A stretch of DNA of 64,000 nucleotides from Prochilodus magdalenae. Taxonomy: Eukaryota; Chordata; Actinopteri; Characiformes; Prochilodontidae. The notes beneath the pieces were generated by a model. That model was not told the origin of the DNA and searched no databases. It saw only the letters and a list, made by a program, of their open reading frames with translations. The stretch covers positions 227,501-291,500 of the forward strand of contig JAMWET010000805.1 of NCBI GenBank assembly GCA_024036415.1, read 5' to 3'. Positions 39,530 through 49,743 of the stretch are shown here, piece after piece. The translations under genes were made by a program, and so were the position numbers. Within the stretch, counting starts at the first letter, position 1. Each line of letters opens with the position of its first letter.

Positions 39530-39562
39530 GATGACTACATCCCTTACCCCCGGATAGAAGAC
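39530..39562 (+). CDS. rap1gap2: rap1gap2 exon 3 (DDYIPYPRIED)
   Basis: 33 nt, 11 codons, phase 0. The acceptor is TTGCTTTCTGTCTAATAG and the donor GAC|GTGAGT. DDYIPYP is shared with human RAP1GAP2 (DDYIPYPSIDE), and RAP1GAP has EDYIPYPSVHE, so the identity is clear despite the small size. It leads directly into the VLEKG..LPQFGGYWIE segment encoded by exon 4. Small exons like this are easily missed by automated prediction. Confidence 0.9.
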
Positions 39563-40790
39563 GTGAGTACAAACACGCATGCAAACTTACACGAACGCAT
39601 ATGTAAATAAAGCACACCATCACTGTTTATAGTTGTACTGATCTGCCCATGCTCCACTTACCAATGCTTTCTCACAGCTGTTGCTGGACAGGTTTTACAG
39701 AATGCTGGTACAAATCAGGTTAACAACTGAATGAGAACACAACAGAAGTGTAATGAATACAAAGAAACTGAAAGTATGAGTAGATGGTCAAAAGCTTAGT
39801 TGAAAGTGGAGGTACACTGTAAGATTGGAACCAGGCACAAGTTGATCTGAAGTGTTCACAGTGAATGGGATTACTTGTCACTCATCCTTCAACCTGCAGC
39901 AGAACACTGTGCTTCTGCTTTCCATTTTGCATAGCCATGATGTCAGTGTGGCGGTTAGTGAGCAGAACTGGTCATTGGTTACATTTACTGCATTTACCAG
40001 ATGCTCTTATCCAGAGCCACCTACAAAAGGGCTTAGTGCTCAGCCAGAGTATGTATCCCAGCTAGTACAAATAGACTGAAGTCTAAAACTCTCCTTGAGC
40101 TCAGACACTGCCTAAACAAGGGCCAGTCCTGAGACCTAGAAAGAAGAATCCAGAGTTAAACACAGCATAAGTGCACTATATAGCAATCATAAGCCAGTGC
40201 TCAGACCTAGAGAGGGGATAAGCTAGGCTTGGTAGGAGGTTAATGCAATGGGGCAGTCGTGGGCTGGAGGTTAGGGAACCAGCCTTGTAATCAAATGGTT
40301 GGTTTGGTTCCCAGAACTAAAGACACAAATGAAGTGCACTTGAGGAAGTCCCCTAACCCCGATCTGCTCCCTGGACACTGTGAATAGGGATGCCCACTAT
40401 TCTGGGCATGTGCCCCCTAGTGTGTGTGTTTACTAGCATGTGGGTGTTTCAGTGGACAAATGGGTTAAATGTGGAGGTTGAATTCCTCCATGTATAAGCA
40501 CAATTGGCTAAATGGTTCTAATGAGTTCTAATTAAACTAATTACTAATGGCCATAATGCCAATTACAAATCTTCATAAAACATTTATGCACTAGATTTTC
40601 ATATTAGCTCGAATGCCATTTTTTCTAATACCCTGTAATGCTTGTCCAACCTAGCAACAGTTGCTATGAAGGCGTTTATAGGCAGAACATGCAATGGTTG
40701 GTTCCCAGAGCATTTCAAGACACTTCCCTACACTTTATTTCCCTACACTGACTTCACCAGTAGTAACGTCTTTATGCTGCTTTTGTTTAG
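39563..40790. other. Intron 3 (1.2 kb)
   Basis: It carries a tRNA-derived SINE of family 3 at about 40243-40499, ending in the TGGGTTAAATG motif typical of that family in this window. The rest (39563-40240) shows no clear feature, though around 39980-40110 there is sequence resembling SINE tails. Confidence 0.6.
40243..40499 (+). mobile_element. SINE-like element, family 3
   Basis: GGGCAGTCGTGGGCTGGAGG head, a GGTTTGGTTCCCAG box B remnant, and GTGTTTCAGTGGACAAATGG plus GGGTTAAATGTGGAGG tail, matching the copy at 31228. Confidence 0.7.
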
Positions 40791-41018
40791 GTGCTGGAGA
40801 AGGGCAGTCCATACCCTCAGGTGATCCTGCCTCAGTTTGGGGGTTACTGGATTGAAGATGCTGAGGCTCCAGTGGGTACCCCCACCTCCTCAGACAGCAG
40901 CTTCTGTGAGGAAGAGGAGACCGAAGGCTCGGGTCCCGGGGGAGAAGGAGGAGGATTCGGGTACCGGCTCGAGAGCAACAGTACTGCGCGAGCTTATCGC
41001 AAACACTTTCTGGGCAGG
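40791..41018 (+). CDS. rap1gap2: rap1gap2 exon 4 (LPQFGGYWIED, acidic linker, YRKHFLG)
   Basis: 228 nt, 76 codons, phase 0. Acceptor TTTTGTTTAG, donor AGG|GTGAGC. It begins VLEKGSPYPQVILPQFGGYWIE, a hallmark of both Rap1GAP paralogues. It continues with VGTPTSSDSSFCEEEE, where the VGTPTS..CEEEE pattern marks RAP1GAP2, and ends RAYRKHFLGR. The middle has a glycine-rich insert (GSGPGGEGGGFGY) that is longer and more glycine-rich than I recall for human. It lies in the N-terminal (dimerisation) half of the structured core. It is the largest exon in the window and the easiest one for locating the gene. Confidence 0.95.
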
Positions 41019-41084
41019 GTGAGCATGAGAAAGCATACATAGAAGCTATAGCTGTTGGGTGGTGTGTTGAACATATGCTAATCT

Positions 41085-41455
41085 CACTTTACATTAGGTA
41101 CACCACCTTGTATCTACAGTCAGTGTCAGTTTGAACAGATCCACTTCATATAGGAGGGATTTGCAGTTCTGCAAATACAGACTATAGTCCATCTGTTACT
41201 CTGTGTACCCCCATGTTAGACCCCATCACCACAACATCAGTGTGCCACTGCAGTGCTGAGAATGATCCACCACCCAAACAGTACCTGCTCTGTGGTGGTC
41301 AAAAACAAGATAGAAGGGGGCTGATAAAGTAAGTGGAGAAACAGATAGGTAGAGAAACAATGGGCGCCTATACTGATGAGTGGAACGGATATAATGAGTG
41401 CAGATACAAGGTAGATGTGGCTAGTATAGTGCTCAGTGAGTGTACTTAGCAACAG
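41085..41455. repeat. Palindromic repeat family D
   Basis: Left arm CATTAGGTACACC..CATATAGGAGG, centre GTGCCACTGCAGTGCTGAGA..ATGATCC, right arm ending GAGTGCAGATACAAGGTAG and GTGCTCAGTGAGTG. It lies about 65 nt inside intron 4. Confidence 0.65.
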
Positions 41456-42260
41456 CAGAAAAGAGGAACTACATTTAACACTATTAATACATCCCTATTC
41501 AATATGCAGTGTCACCATGCAACAAATAATCAGTTATTAATAGAAATGGCACTAAGTGTTTTATTAACGATGACTTCCAAAGAGAACTTAATTCTGTGAC
41601 CCACTCAATAGTTGTAGCATTAATCAGAGAGCGTGGTCCAAAATGTTCAAATAAGTATTTTCCTCCCCACGCTCACGCTCTCATCATGCGTTTAGAATCG
41701 TGATGATTGATACATTTTTAATAAATAAAATTTTGGGTGAAAATAGGTTCAGTTGTACCGATATACACACTGAATTAGGTTTCACAGTATAAGGTAAAAT
41801 GTCTCTGTAATGTGCCGTTGCCTGCAAACACTTGAACACTCCTCCTCGACATACATATTTAGTTAATTCATTTTTTGAGTGCAACAAAAGCAAACACATC
41901 ATCCACAAGAAACCAAATCAAATAATTCAGGCAATTTCTGGTGAGCAGTTTCTATTTATTTACCAAGATCAACAAGTAAATTATAAATTATATTATATAA
42001 ATTACAAAATTAGGAAATATTTTAACAGTTATTTTATTTTATTTTATTTTGCCAGAAATACTTTAAAGCTATAAAATCTGAAAACTATATATTATAATTG
42101 CCTGTTTATTTTTGATGCTAAATAACTGTTAAAATATTTCCTTTTTATAGAACCAGTTTTAAAGTAGTGGCATCATTTATTTATTCCATCGTTGCATCAA
42201 CACTTACTGCTATAGTGTAGTTACGCCCTGAGCGGGGCATTGAACCCTGCAGTCTGCAGT

Positions 42261-42328
42261 AATTCAATTCAATTCAATTCAATTCAATTCAATTCAATTC
42301 AATTCAATTCAATTCAATTCAATTCAAT
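42261..42328. repeat. AATTC pentamer array
   Basis: About 13.6 units of AATTC, the complement of the GAATT array at 11116, directly followed by a retroposon-like segment. Confidence 0.95.
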
Positions 42329-42625
42329 TTTATTGTCATTATACCAATACAGGGTTGTACAGTATAACGAAACCCGGTCAGGCTCTTTCTCCGGTGCAAT
42401 TGAATAATGTGTATATATATATATATATATAGTGTAGTGCAAAGACAATAGACAAAAAACAATGTGTGCAAACAGTACAGTACAGTACAGTATGTGTACA
42501 GGACATGTGCAAAGAGTAGCGCAGTATCAGTAAGTATGTGGTTTAAACAGAATGGATATATAAAGTGTACAGTGCAGGTGGGAAAATAGCAGCTTAATGT
42601 TCAGTAACAGCCAAATTGCTGAGGG
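42329..42625 (+). mobile_element. Retroposon-like segment after the AATTC array
   Basis: Starts TTATTGTCATTATACCAATA, includes GGTCAGGCTCTTTCTCCGGTG, ACAGTACAGTACAGTACAGT and TATAAAGTGTACAGTGCAGG. The segment at about 48275-48690 has the same order (AATCAGGCTCCTTCTCCAGTG, TATAAAGTGTTGAGTGCAGG). A non-LTR origin is inference. Confidence 0.55.
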
Positions 42626-43299
42626 GTACCCCTACTCAATAAAACGCCTGCAGTGATGTCACTTCTCTGCCAGGCTACGCCCCTTCAGTCAGACTGAAGA
42701 CGAGAAAGAGAACAGGAATTGACACTAAACTGTTTAAAAGTAGAGTTTCTGGTGTCACCATGATCTGTAATGCTTCTCAGTTCCATGTATAGCTACTGAA
42801 CTGCAAAGTTATCTGCCCAACTGTCTAAACTGTCTAAAGCAAGCGGAGCTCCACTTTATCTTATCTTATTTATTTAGGAAAACTGAGTTTGTTTGCAGGA
42901 ACTAACATTGTCTCAGACCACCTTAAGGATCATAATCATGGATGTTTTGCCACATAGTAGTATACAAAATGCTAATGGAAATGAGTATATACTCTAAAAT
43001 CTGCAATGTCTGATACGTTATGGTGATGTTTGGGTACTTGGATGCCTGTTGTTCATACAAATTGCAGTGATCCATGTGAACCTTCCTGTTTGCTTCTTGT
43101 TCACGTTCTCGCATTCTACCTTAAATAGTGCAGCAGTTACATTCTACATTGACAACTACACCAACACACTAAACCACTGGGTTCTGTATTTGGATGGATT
43201 TGCACAAGTAGTGTATATAGAAAACAGATGCTAGCTGTGCTAACATTAGCAGTATAGATAAATTAGAATTACCCATCATGCCTTGGAACCTGCTTGTTG

Positions 43300-43790
43300 C
43301 AGACTGCATTCAAGAAAATACATTACCAAAAGTAGTCACTCACACATGCAAATCGGTGAATTCGGGTTTTCTAATTACTTCCATGGCCACAGGTGTATAA
43401 AACCAAGCATGCAGACTGCTTCTATAGACATTGGTGAAAGAATGGGTCACTCCCAGGAGCTCAGTTAATTCCAGCGTGGTACCATGATAGGATGCCACCT
43501 CCGCAACAAGTCCAGTCGTGAAATTTCCTCCTCTACTAAATATTCCAGACTCAACGGTTGGGATTATAACAAAGTGGTAGCAATTGGGAGTGACAGCAAC
43601 TCAGCCATAATGGTAGGTCACGTACAATGACAGGGTGGGGTCAGCGATGCTGAGGTGCATAGTGCGCAGAGGTCTCCAACTTTCCACAGAGTCAATCGCC
43701 ACAGACCTCCAAACTTCATGTGGCCTTCAGATTAGCTCTAGAACCGTGCGTAGAGAGCTTCATGGAACAAAGCTGCATCCAATCCTTTTT
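43300..43790 (+). mobile_element. Tc1-like transposon 5' fragment, frameshifted
   Basis: Readable segments include MGHSQELS, FQRGTMIGCHLRNKSSREIS, then in other frames VRRGLQLSTESIATDLQTSC and SSRTVRRELHG. These are in the order of a Tc1-like transposase N-terminal DNA-binding region. There is an in-frame stop right after QELS and at least two frameshifts. The sequence stops before the DDE core. Confidence 0.8.
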
Positions 43791-44040
43791 TGTTTATCAG
43801 TCTTTAATCTCTCTCTTTGAGAAACACACCTTGCTTTGTTTTTGGCGCTATGGAGAGTTTGATGGAAGTGTGAGAAAGTGGTTCTTCCGCTGAGCAGTAC
43901 AGAGAGGTATTCATTCAAAACTAGTCATTTGGAAAATAAAGCTCTCCCGTTCTCAGTGTGAAGGGCGGATTGACCGGGTGAGGAATTGAGAAGAGGTGAA
44001 ATGAAGCCTGTGTAATTACTCTCTCTTTTTTCCCTTTTAG

Positions 44041-44144
44041 GAACACATGAACTATTACTGCACAGGCAGTAGTTTGGGGAACCTCATCATGTCCTTAAAG
44101 CACGAGGAAGCTGAGGGGCAGGAATTCCTTCGCATCATGCTCAG
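44041..44144 (+). CDS. rap1gap2: rap1gap2 exon 5 (EHMNYYCTGSSLGNLIMSLK)
   Basis: 104 nt. The acceptor is a long pyrimidine tract ending TCCCTTTTAG, and the donor is CTCAG|GTACAA. It encodes 34 codons from EHMNYYCTGSSLGNLIMS to FLRIML, and the last two bases AG begin an arginine codon completed by exon 6. CTGSSLGNLI separates RAP1GAP2 from RAP1GAP, which has SLDAALGHLV at this place. Part of the N-terminal half of the Rap1GAP core. Confidence 0.94.
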
Positions 44145-44164
44145 GTACAACACACTTACATACA

Positions 44165-44912
44165 TTCCCTGGCCTTTCTGTTAGAACTGCTGTACACCTG
44201 CTCAACTATGCAGTCTTCCGGCCAGCCAATCATGTGGCTGGAGCACAAGGCGTTTAATAATGCAGACACGGATCAAGAGCTTCAGCTAATGCTCACAACC
44301 AGCATCAGAACAGAGCTAAATGCAATCTAAGCGATTCTGTGGCTTTTGCCATAAGCAGCATGAACCCACGAACCTAACCTGCCTATATCAGCAGTTCAGG
44401 CTGGTGGTGGTGGTGTAATGGTGTGCTTCTTTTGGATCCCACATTCCTTTCTTCTATCCTTCCAATATCATGCCAGGCCCTGTGTGATGATGTGCCTTGT
44501 CACAAATCATCTGAAACTGGTTCCATGAACTTGACAAAGAGTTCTTCAGTGGCTTCTTCACTCACCACATCTGAATCCAGTAAGCTTCGGACATGGCAAT
44601 ACTGGAGATTCACAGCATGAATGTGCAGCTAACCAATCTGTGGGAATTGCATGATGTCAGTTTGGATCAGAATCTCTATGACATGTTTCCTTGTTGAATT
44701 CATGCCGCGAATATTTCACGAAATCGAAAATACATAAGAAACAGTGTTTTTTTTCTGGGTCTGTTAGAGCTACACATTCAACACACAGCACAACTTGGTC
44801 AAGACATACTCTACAATAATTTCTATAGACTTGTACTCCAGTTTCTGCTAGCATCCCTATAGAATCCTAATAGTTAGTGCTAGCAGCTCACTGATGAGGC
44901 CACTGCTAATAT
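44165..44912 (+). mobile_element. Decayed Tc1-like element plus flank, left hairpin arm
   Basis: From about 44165 the DNA resembles the 5' end of a common fish Tc1-like element (CAGCCAATCATGTGGC). Then come degenerate transposase segments: TTCAGGCTGGTGGTGGTGG (the GGGG.MVWG region), DVPCHKSSE for the NAPCHKA region with the second acidic residue, and the CATGAATGTGCAGCTAACC segment of the C-terminal part. Large deletions and frameshifts. 44271-44912 is repeated inverted at 45269-45933. Confidence 0.7.
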
Positions 44913-45268
44913 TCAGTTAGTGAAATATCTAGGACCTCCAGAACGCACATAGTGACCTTTTGTCTCCTCATGAAATTGGTCCTGCCTATGCATTTGTATT
45001 GCTATTTCCTGTATGTAAACGAGGCTGTGGTGAAAGGAGTTTCAGAAGTGTTGAAAGAATAGTGCAGCGCCGCTTTCAAGAAGCAGAAACGAGAGTTGAG
45101 GCAATGATGCTAGTATGACATATTGTTGTGTCCCAATTTATACATCTTGTTAAAGACTAGTATGTTATCATGGGTTGAAACATCGCACAGAAAACTGGCC
45201 AATCAGCAAATGTTCTCTAGGTTTATCTAGGTAGGTATAGCTAAGTTCTCTTATTGTTCATTTACAGC

Positions 45269-45933
45269 ATATTAGCAGTGGCCTCAGTGAGCTGTTAGCA
45301 CTAACTATTAGGATTCTATATAGGGATGCTAGCAGAAATTGGAGTACAAGTTTATAGAAATGATTGTAGAGTACGTCTTGACAAAGTTGTGATGTGTGTT
45401 GTGATGTTCCCTATGTATTTTCGATTTTGAACCTAAATAAAGAATTTCAGTGCATATTTATGTCCAGCCAGGCTCCCAGAAAACGTGAATTCTTTGCTGC
45501 ATGGATTCAACAAGATAACATGTCATAGAGATTCTGGTCCAAACTGACATCATGCAATTCCCACAGATTGGTTAGCTGCACATTCATGCTGTAAATCTCC
45601 AGTTCTGCCTTGTCCGAAGGGTACTGGATTAAGATGTGGTGAGTGAAGAAGCCACTGAAGAACTCTTTGTCAAGTTCATGGAACCAGTTTCAGATGATTT
45701 GATGACAAGGCACATCATCACACAGGGCCTAGCATGATATTGGAGGGTAGAAGAAAGGAATGTGGCATCCAAAAGAAGCACACCATTACACCACCACCAC
45801 CAGCCTGAACTGCTGATGAAGGCAGGTTGGGTTCATGGGTTCATGCTGCTTATGGCAAAAGCCACAGAATCGCTTAGATAGCATTTAGCTCTGTTCTGAT
45901 GCTGGTTGTGAGCATTAGCTGAAGCTCTTGATC
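45269..45933 (-). repeat. Right arm of the intron 5 hairpin
   Basis: Inverted copy of 44271-44912. Stretches such as GGGAATTGCATGATGTCAGT are identical in complement, and by eye well over 85% of positions match. The arm includes the same internal deletions of the Tc1 element and the same non-Tc1 flank (TAGCATCCCTATA-like), but not the first about 105 bp of the element. Confidence 0.85.
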
Positions 45934-46726
45934 TGTTCAGTAAATATGTTACAAATGCATTAGATTAGCAGTCATGAAGTCACAGAGAAATCAGCCAATC
46001 ATGTTTTGATGTCATATTGGCTGATATCATATAAAAACGAGGCTGTGTTGTGGTTGATTGAAGCTGGACTAGCTTTATGATTAGCTTCACATAAAAGCAT
46101 TGCTGCCCAAACTAGCTTTTCCACTTCCTTTAAGCACTGTTTCGCACTGTGTGGCAACACATCCCAAATTCCGCCCATCACAGCCTGGATTTTATGTCCA
46201 TGAAGGTTCCAAATGGCGACTGGCATGTTATCAGGGAAAATATGAAATCAAAACATGTCTGGTTAATTTCCTCTGTGACTTCATAATTACACCAATGGTT
46301 CCTCTAATGCATTTCCAACATATTAGCTTTGCGACACAAGCAGACTTTAAAAGCACAAATCTACTGAATAAAAAATCAACTCAAATTACAGGCATATCAT
46401 TTTTTTTGTTTTCCCAGATAACATTAAACCTTCTCTGAAGGTCTAGAAGGCCCTGAGGGGTGCCCAAAATGATAAAGCCCAAATGTGGTTTACACACACA
46501 AATATTTTGCAGGTTGTTTTACTTTTGTTGGTGTAAAAACATTTAAATCCCCCTTGCACACAATCTAGGTGTCCAAAATGAATACATGGAGACTTTATGA
46601 ACTAATTAAAGTTAATAATGAAATAATTAGTAAATAGTGAAGTATAATATTTACAAAACATAAGCTCCCTCCATGTGAGAACCAAAAAGATCAACTCACA
46701 GGCCTATAGAGTTCTCTCTCTATGAC

Positions 46727-46918
46727 AGGGATGTCCAGTCTATTCTGCTAAAAGTAGAGGTAGCTGCAGGTTTGCGTGCCAGCGCTGCAGGAGCACACCT
46801 GATAAACTGTTAAGGACTGAGACTAATCAAATAAACAAATATAATCAAGCGTGTGCTTGACTGGAATGGAGCCCTGCAGCCACACCAGCCCTGTTAGGAT
46901 AATACTAGACACCCCTGT
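46727..46918. mobile_element. Short MITE-like element
   Basis: About 190 bp with inverted ends (ACAGGGATGTCCAG near 46726 and TAGACACCCCTGTT near 46908). The interior includes GTGCCAGCGCTGCAGGAGC. It ends about 55 nt before the exon 6 acceptor. Confidence 0.55.
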
Positions 46919-46976
46919 TCTACAACAATTCATCATCCGTTCTGTACAAGTCTTCATCCATCTTTCACTTTTCCAG

Positions 46977-47055
46977 GTCAAAGACGAAGACTCTCCATGA
47001 CAGGATCCCACTGGAGGGTCTGCCCCAGCTGCCCAGCGTGCCTCAGATAGCCAAG
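46977..47055 (+). CDS. rap1gap2: rap1gap2 exon 6 (SKTKTLHDRIPLEGLPQLPSVPQIAK)
   Basis: 79 nt. The acceptor is TTTCACTTTTCCAG. The first base G completes the split arginine from exon 5, then 26 codons run from SKTKTLHDRIPLEG to SVPQIAK. The donor AAG|GTGTGC is weaker than the others, but the frame continues cleanly into LLCDD in exon 7. Human has SKLKTVHERIPL..LPSVPQIAK, a close match. It encodes part of the helical region before the catalytic domain. Confidence 0.93.
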
Positions 47056-47272
47056 GTGTGCATCATCCACCTGTCCACTGCTAATAAGTGAAGCTTGGTC
47101 ACTCATCTTTCAAGCTGTTATATATTTATATATAATATACATATACAAATATACAAATATATATATTTTTTGTTTACAAACACATTGCAGCAGAAACAAT
47201 ACATTAGCATGACCAGAATGTCTAATAATAATAATAATAATAATAATACTTAAAAATTATGGGGATATATAA

Positions 47273-47372
47273 AATAATATAATATAATATAATATAATAT
47301 AATATAATATAATATAATATAATATAATATAATATAATATAATATAATATAATATAATATAATATAATATAA
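47273..47372. repeat. AATAT pentamer array
   Basis: About 20 units of AATAT, preceded by an ATA run at 47224-47248. Confidence 0.93.
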
Positions 47373-47835
47373 AGTGACATTATGATGTAACATTCAGTCA
47401 GCTACAGTTCATTACCAGAACACTAATTGTTGTTTATAGGCTCTTTAAAATGTATATACTCTATATGCAATATAATGTATGTGTGTTGGTAAGAACCTGG
47501 CACTATGATAAGCAAGCTGTGAAATCCAGGGGTCTTGTGGGGGTGTAGGATACCCTAACCTCACCTCTTGGACCCCCTCAATGTCTCAAAATTCTTGGGC
47601 GTCTCTGAAAACCAACTTCCAGTATTATGACATCATACTGTCAAATCTTTAGCTGCTTCACTCACAACTGGTGGGATTCTGTCTCTGGTAAACTTGACTG
47701 GAGATGCAGCACTAGTCTGGTGCTGTAGCAACTTGGTTTACCCAGTTAGTCTGTCATACCCAGGAGTTGTAACCATACCTGGGAGACCTCTGTAAAACTT
47801 TAGGAAATAGGATTTAGAACTATTGGCCATGACAA

Positions 47836-48052
47836 AGGAATTTGTCTTCCACATTCAACCCCTCACATTACTGAACACACACATTAGGGGCCTATTAGCA
47901 CACTTGCCCAGAGCAGGAGGCAGCCCTATCCACGGTAGCCAGGGAGTAGTTGAAAGTCTAAGCCCTTTAGCCCTGTTAGGTTCAGGGAATCAAACCAGCG
48001 GTCTTCTGGTCACAAAGTTGATTCCCTAACCTCCAGCCCACTACTCCCCCAA
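47836..48052 (-). mobile_element. SINE-like element, family 3, reversed
   Basis: On the plus strand it begins GTCTTCCACATTCAACCCC (the complement of the family tail) and ends GGTTAGGGAATC-complement and CTCCAGCCCACTACT (the complement of the family head). Confidence 0.7.
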
Positions 48053-48274
48053 AGACTGTAACTCAGATCACAGGATTCTAATTCTAGAGTGCTACCCATT
48101 TCATCATGGAACCCACTGAAAAGTAAAAACTGTGATGCAGGGGTTATATATTGCAATATTGCACCAAAAGTTCATTTTTTATGAATAGCACACCACCATT
48201 TTCATAGGATTGCTAATGCTAATGTTAGCGGTGCACTACTTGTTGATATTGATGATATTACGATACAAAATAGT

Positions 48275-48690
48275 AAAAAAAACTAAATCAATTAAATTCA
48301 AATCAACTGCGTTGTTATAATACCAGCATGAACCACAATCAGGCTCCTTCTCCAGTGCCGTGAAGAATTGTCTTTTTTTAATAAATAAATAAATAAATAA
48401 TAATAAATATATAGTAGTAACAGTGTGAAGACTAATAGTCAATATGTGCATTAACAGTAACAGCAAGACATGCAAATTTCTTAAAGTGTGTAAGAGCAGT
48501 ACCTGTATGTCAGAATGTGAATACTAGAACTGAGTATATAAACATGTGAGTGTACATGTAGGAAATTACAGGATGTTGAGGTAGCAAAGTGTGCAGTGAG
48601 GTTAAGTAAGTGGTTGTGAACAGTAGATGAATATATAAAGTGTTGAGTGCAGGTAGAATAGCAGCTCAATGTTCAGGTGAGCAGCTAAAC
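48275..48690 (+). mobile_element. Second copy of the retroposon-like segment
   Basis: Diverged copy of 42329-42625, in the same orientation, sharing the ATACCAG..CAATCAGGCTCCTTCTCC start and the GAATAGCAGCTCAATGTTCAG end. It contains an AATA repeat near 48380-48400. Confidence 0.55.
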
Positions 48691-48994
48691 AGCTTACAGT
48701 ACAGATGTACAGTATATAGATAAAAAAAGAAAAGCAATATTGTGCTACACTCCATAAGTCATGAAATATCCCAGAGTTCTGCTGTTCTGCACATTCACTA
48801 TACCTGTGGTTCGCTCAGGACTCAATCCCATTACATAACTGAACACCAACATGTCAGCATACCACCCACCCTTACCGTGACACATGCAGTTGTGGGTGAT
48901 GATGCAGCTCTGTGTTATACTGATAACCCAGCTGTGTGTGTAATAGCCGAGCCTCCTGTCTGATGAGAGAGCCGTATGTGTGTGTGTCTTTCAG

Positions 48995-49048
48995 CTGCTT
49001 TGTGATGACGTCACAGGTCTGAAGTTCAATCCGGTTCTCTACCCTAGG
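48995..49048 (+). CDS. rap1gap2: rap1gap2 exon 7 (LLCDDVTGLKFNPVLYPR)
   Basis: 54 nt, 18 codons, phase 0. The acceptor GTGTGTCTTTCAG follows a GT repeat and the donor is AGG|GTGAGT. It reads LLCDDVTGLKFNPVLYPR, where human RAP1GAP2 has AFCDDAVGLRFNPVLYPK. It connects the N-terminal half to the beta-strand that opens the RapGAP catalytic domain. Confidence 0.93.
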
Positions 49049-49445
49049 GTGAGTCTCTCACTCTCTCTCCAGCTCATTCCCAGACATACGCACACGTACG
49101 GGCCCTGTAACGGTGCAGAGTCGGCCCTACCTGCTGCCTTTTTGTCATAAAGGCTAATTGGGGTAGAGTTCTGCTCTATTTGCAGTCGCCCAGGTCATCT
49201 AAGCTAATGTCTGCGCACCCTGGGGCACTGTAAAGCCCATCTGCTTCGCTAATGCCCGGCAGTGTCGGTCTGTGCGCGTTTCGGCATCACCCGGATCATC
49301 TCAGGACCCATTTGGGCTCTCAGCCATGGCAAACACGAAGCCCTCGCTGAATTATGAAAAGGTCCTGACACGCATATGCTCCTGCTGCCGGCTCTCTGTG
49401 TGCTCCTCTCTCACTGCCTCTCTCTGTTTTTATCTCTCCCCTCAG
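49049..49445. other. Intron 7 (397 nt)
   Basis: A short intron with no repeat I recognise. It is pyrimidine-rich at its 3' end, with CTCT-rich sequence running into the acceptor. Confidence 0.7.
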
Positions 49446-49529
49446 GGCTCCCAACTAATCGTCAGTTTTGATGAGCACGAAGTCAACAACACCTTCAAGT
49501 TCGGGGTCATATATCAGAAGTTTGGGCAG
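49446..49529 (+). CDS. rap1gap2: rap1gap2 exon 8 (start of RapGAP domain)
   Basis: 84 nt, 28 codons, phase 0. The acceptor CTCTCCCCTCAG is strong, the donor CAG|GTGGGT. It reads [20 protein letters not shown] followed by VIYQKFGQ. The FKFGVIYQ motif opens the catalytic Rap_GAP domain shared by Rap1GAP, SPA-1/SIPA1 and tuberin. The human paralogue reads ASQMIVSYDEHEVNN at the start. Confidence 0.95.
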
Positions 49530-49743
49530 GTGGGTGTTATAGGTGAATGGAGTGGAATTATGTGGAGCGTTGGTACTTAAAGGGGAATTCCACCCAAATT
49601 TCACTATTGCTCTGTTTTCAGTGTTGAGTTGTAAACAAAGCCATTCAGAGTGGTTTGTTGTGAACTGATGTACGGAAGAATAATTTGCCATCTCAAATTT
49701 CCTGCAGTCAACTGCAGTTTCCTTTGGGCTCAATAAAATGTTA

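Larger units (their letters stand above)
41019..44040. other. Intron 4 (3.0 kb)
   Basis: It holds a copy of the palindromic repeat family (about 41085-41455), an AATTC pentamer array (42261-42328) leading into a retroposon-like segment (to about 42625), a TA repeat (42411-42431), a degenerate repeat with a CTACCTTAAATAGTGC core (near 43116), and the 5' half of a decayed Tc1-like transposon (about 43300-43790). Confidence 0.65.
44145..46976. other. Intron 5 (2.8 kb), dominated by a large inverted repeat
   Basis: A decayed Tc1-like element starts near 44165. Sequence 44271-44912 is repeated in inverted orientation at 45269-45933. The stretch 45934-46725 shows nothing I can assign, and a small element with inverted ends lies at about 46727-46918, just before the next acceptor. 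Confidence 0.7.
47056..48994. other. Intron 6 (1.9 kb)
   Basis: It contains an ATA triplet repeat (47224-47248), an AATAT pentamer array (about 47273-47372), a reversed tRNA-derived SINE of family 3 (about 47836-48052), and a retroposon-like segment (about 48275-48690) resembling that in intron 4 at 42330-42625. Confidence 0.65.

Noticed and set aside
40735..41040. 101-codon minus-strand frame over exon 4
   Set aside because: Shadow of the plus-strand rap1gap2 exon, which has conserved sequence and proper splice sites.
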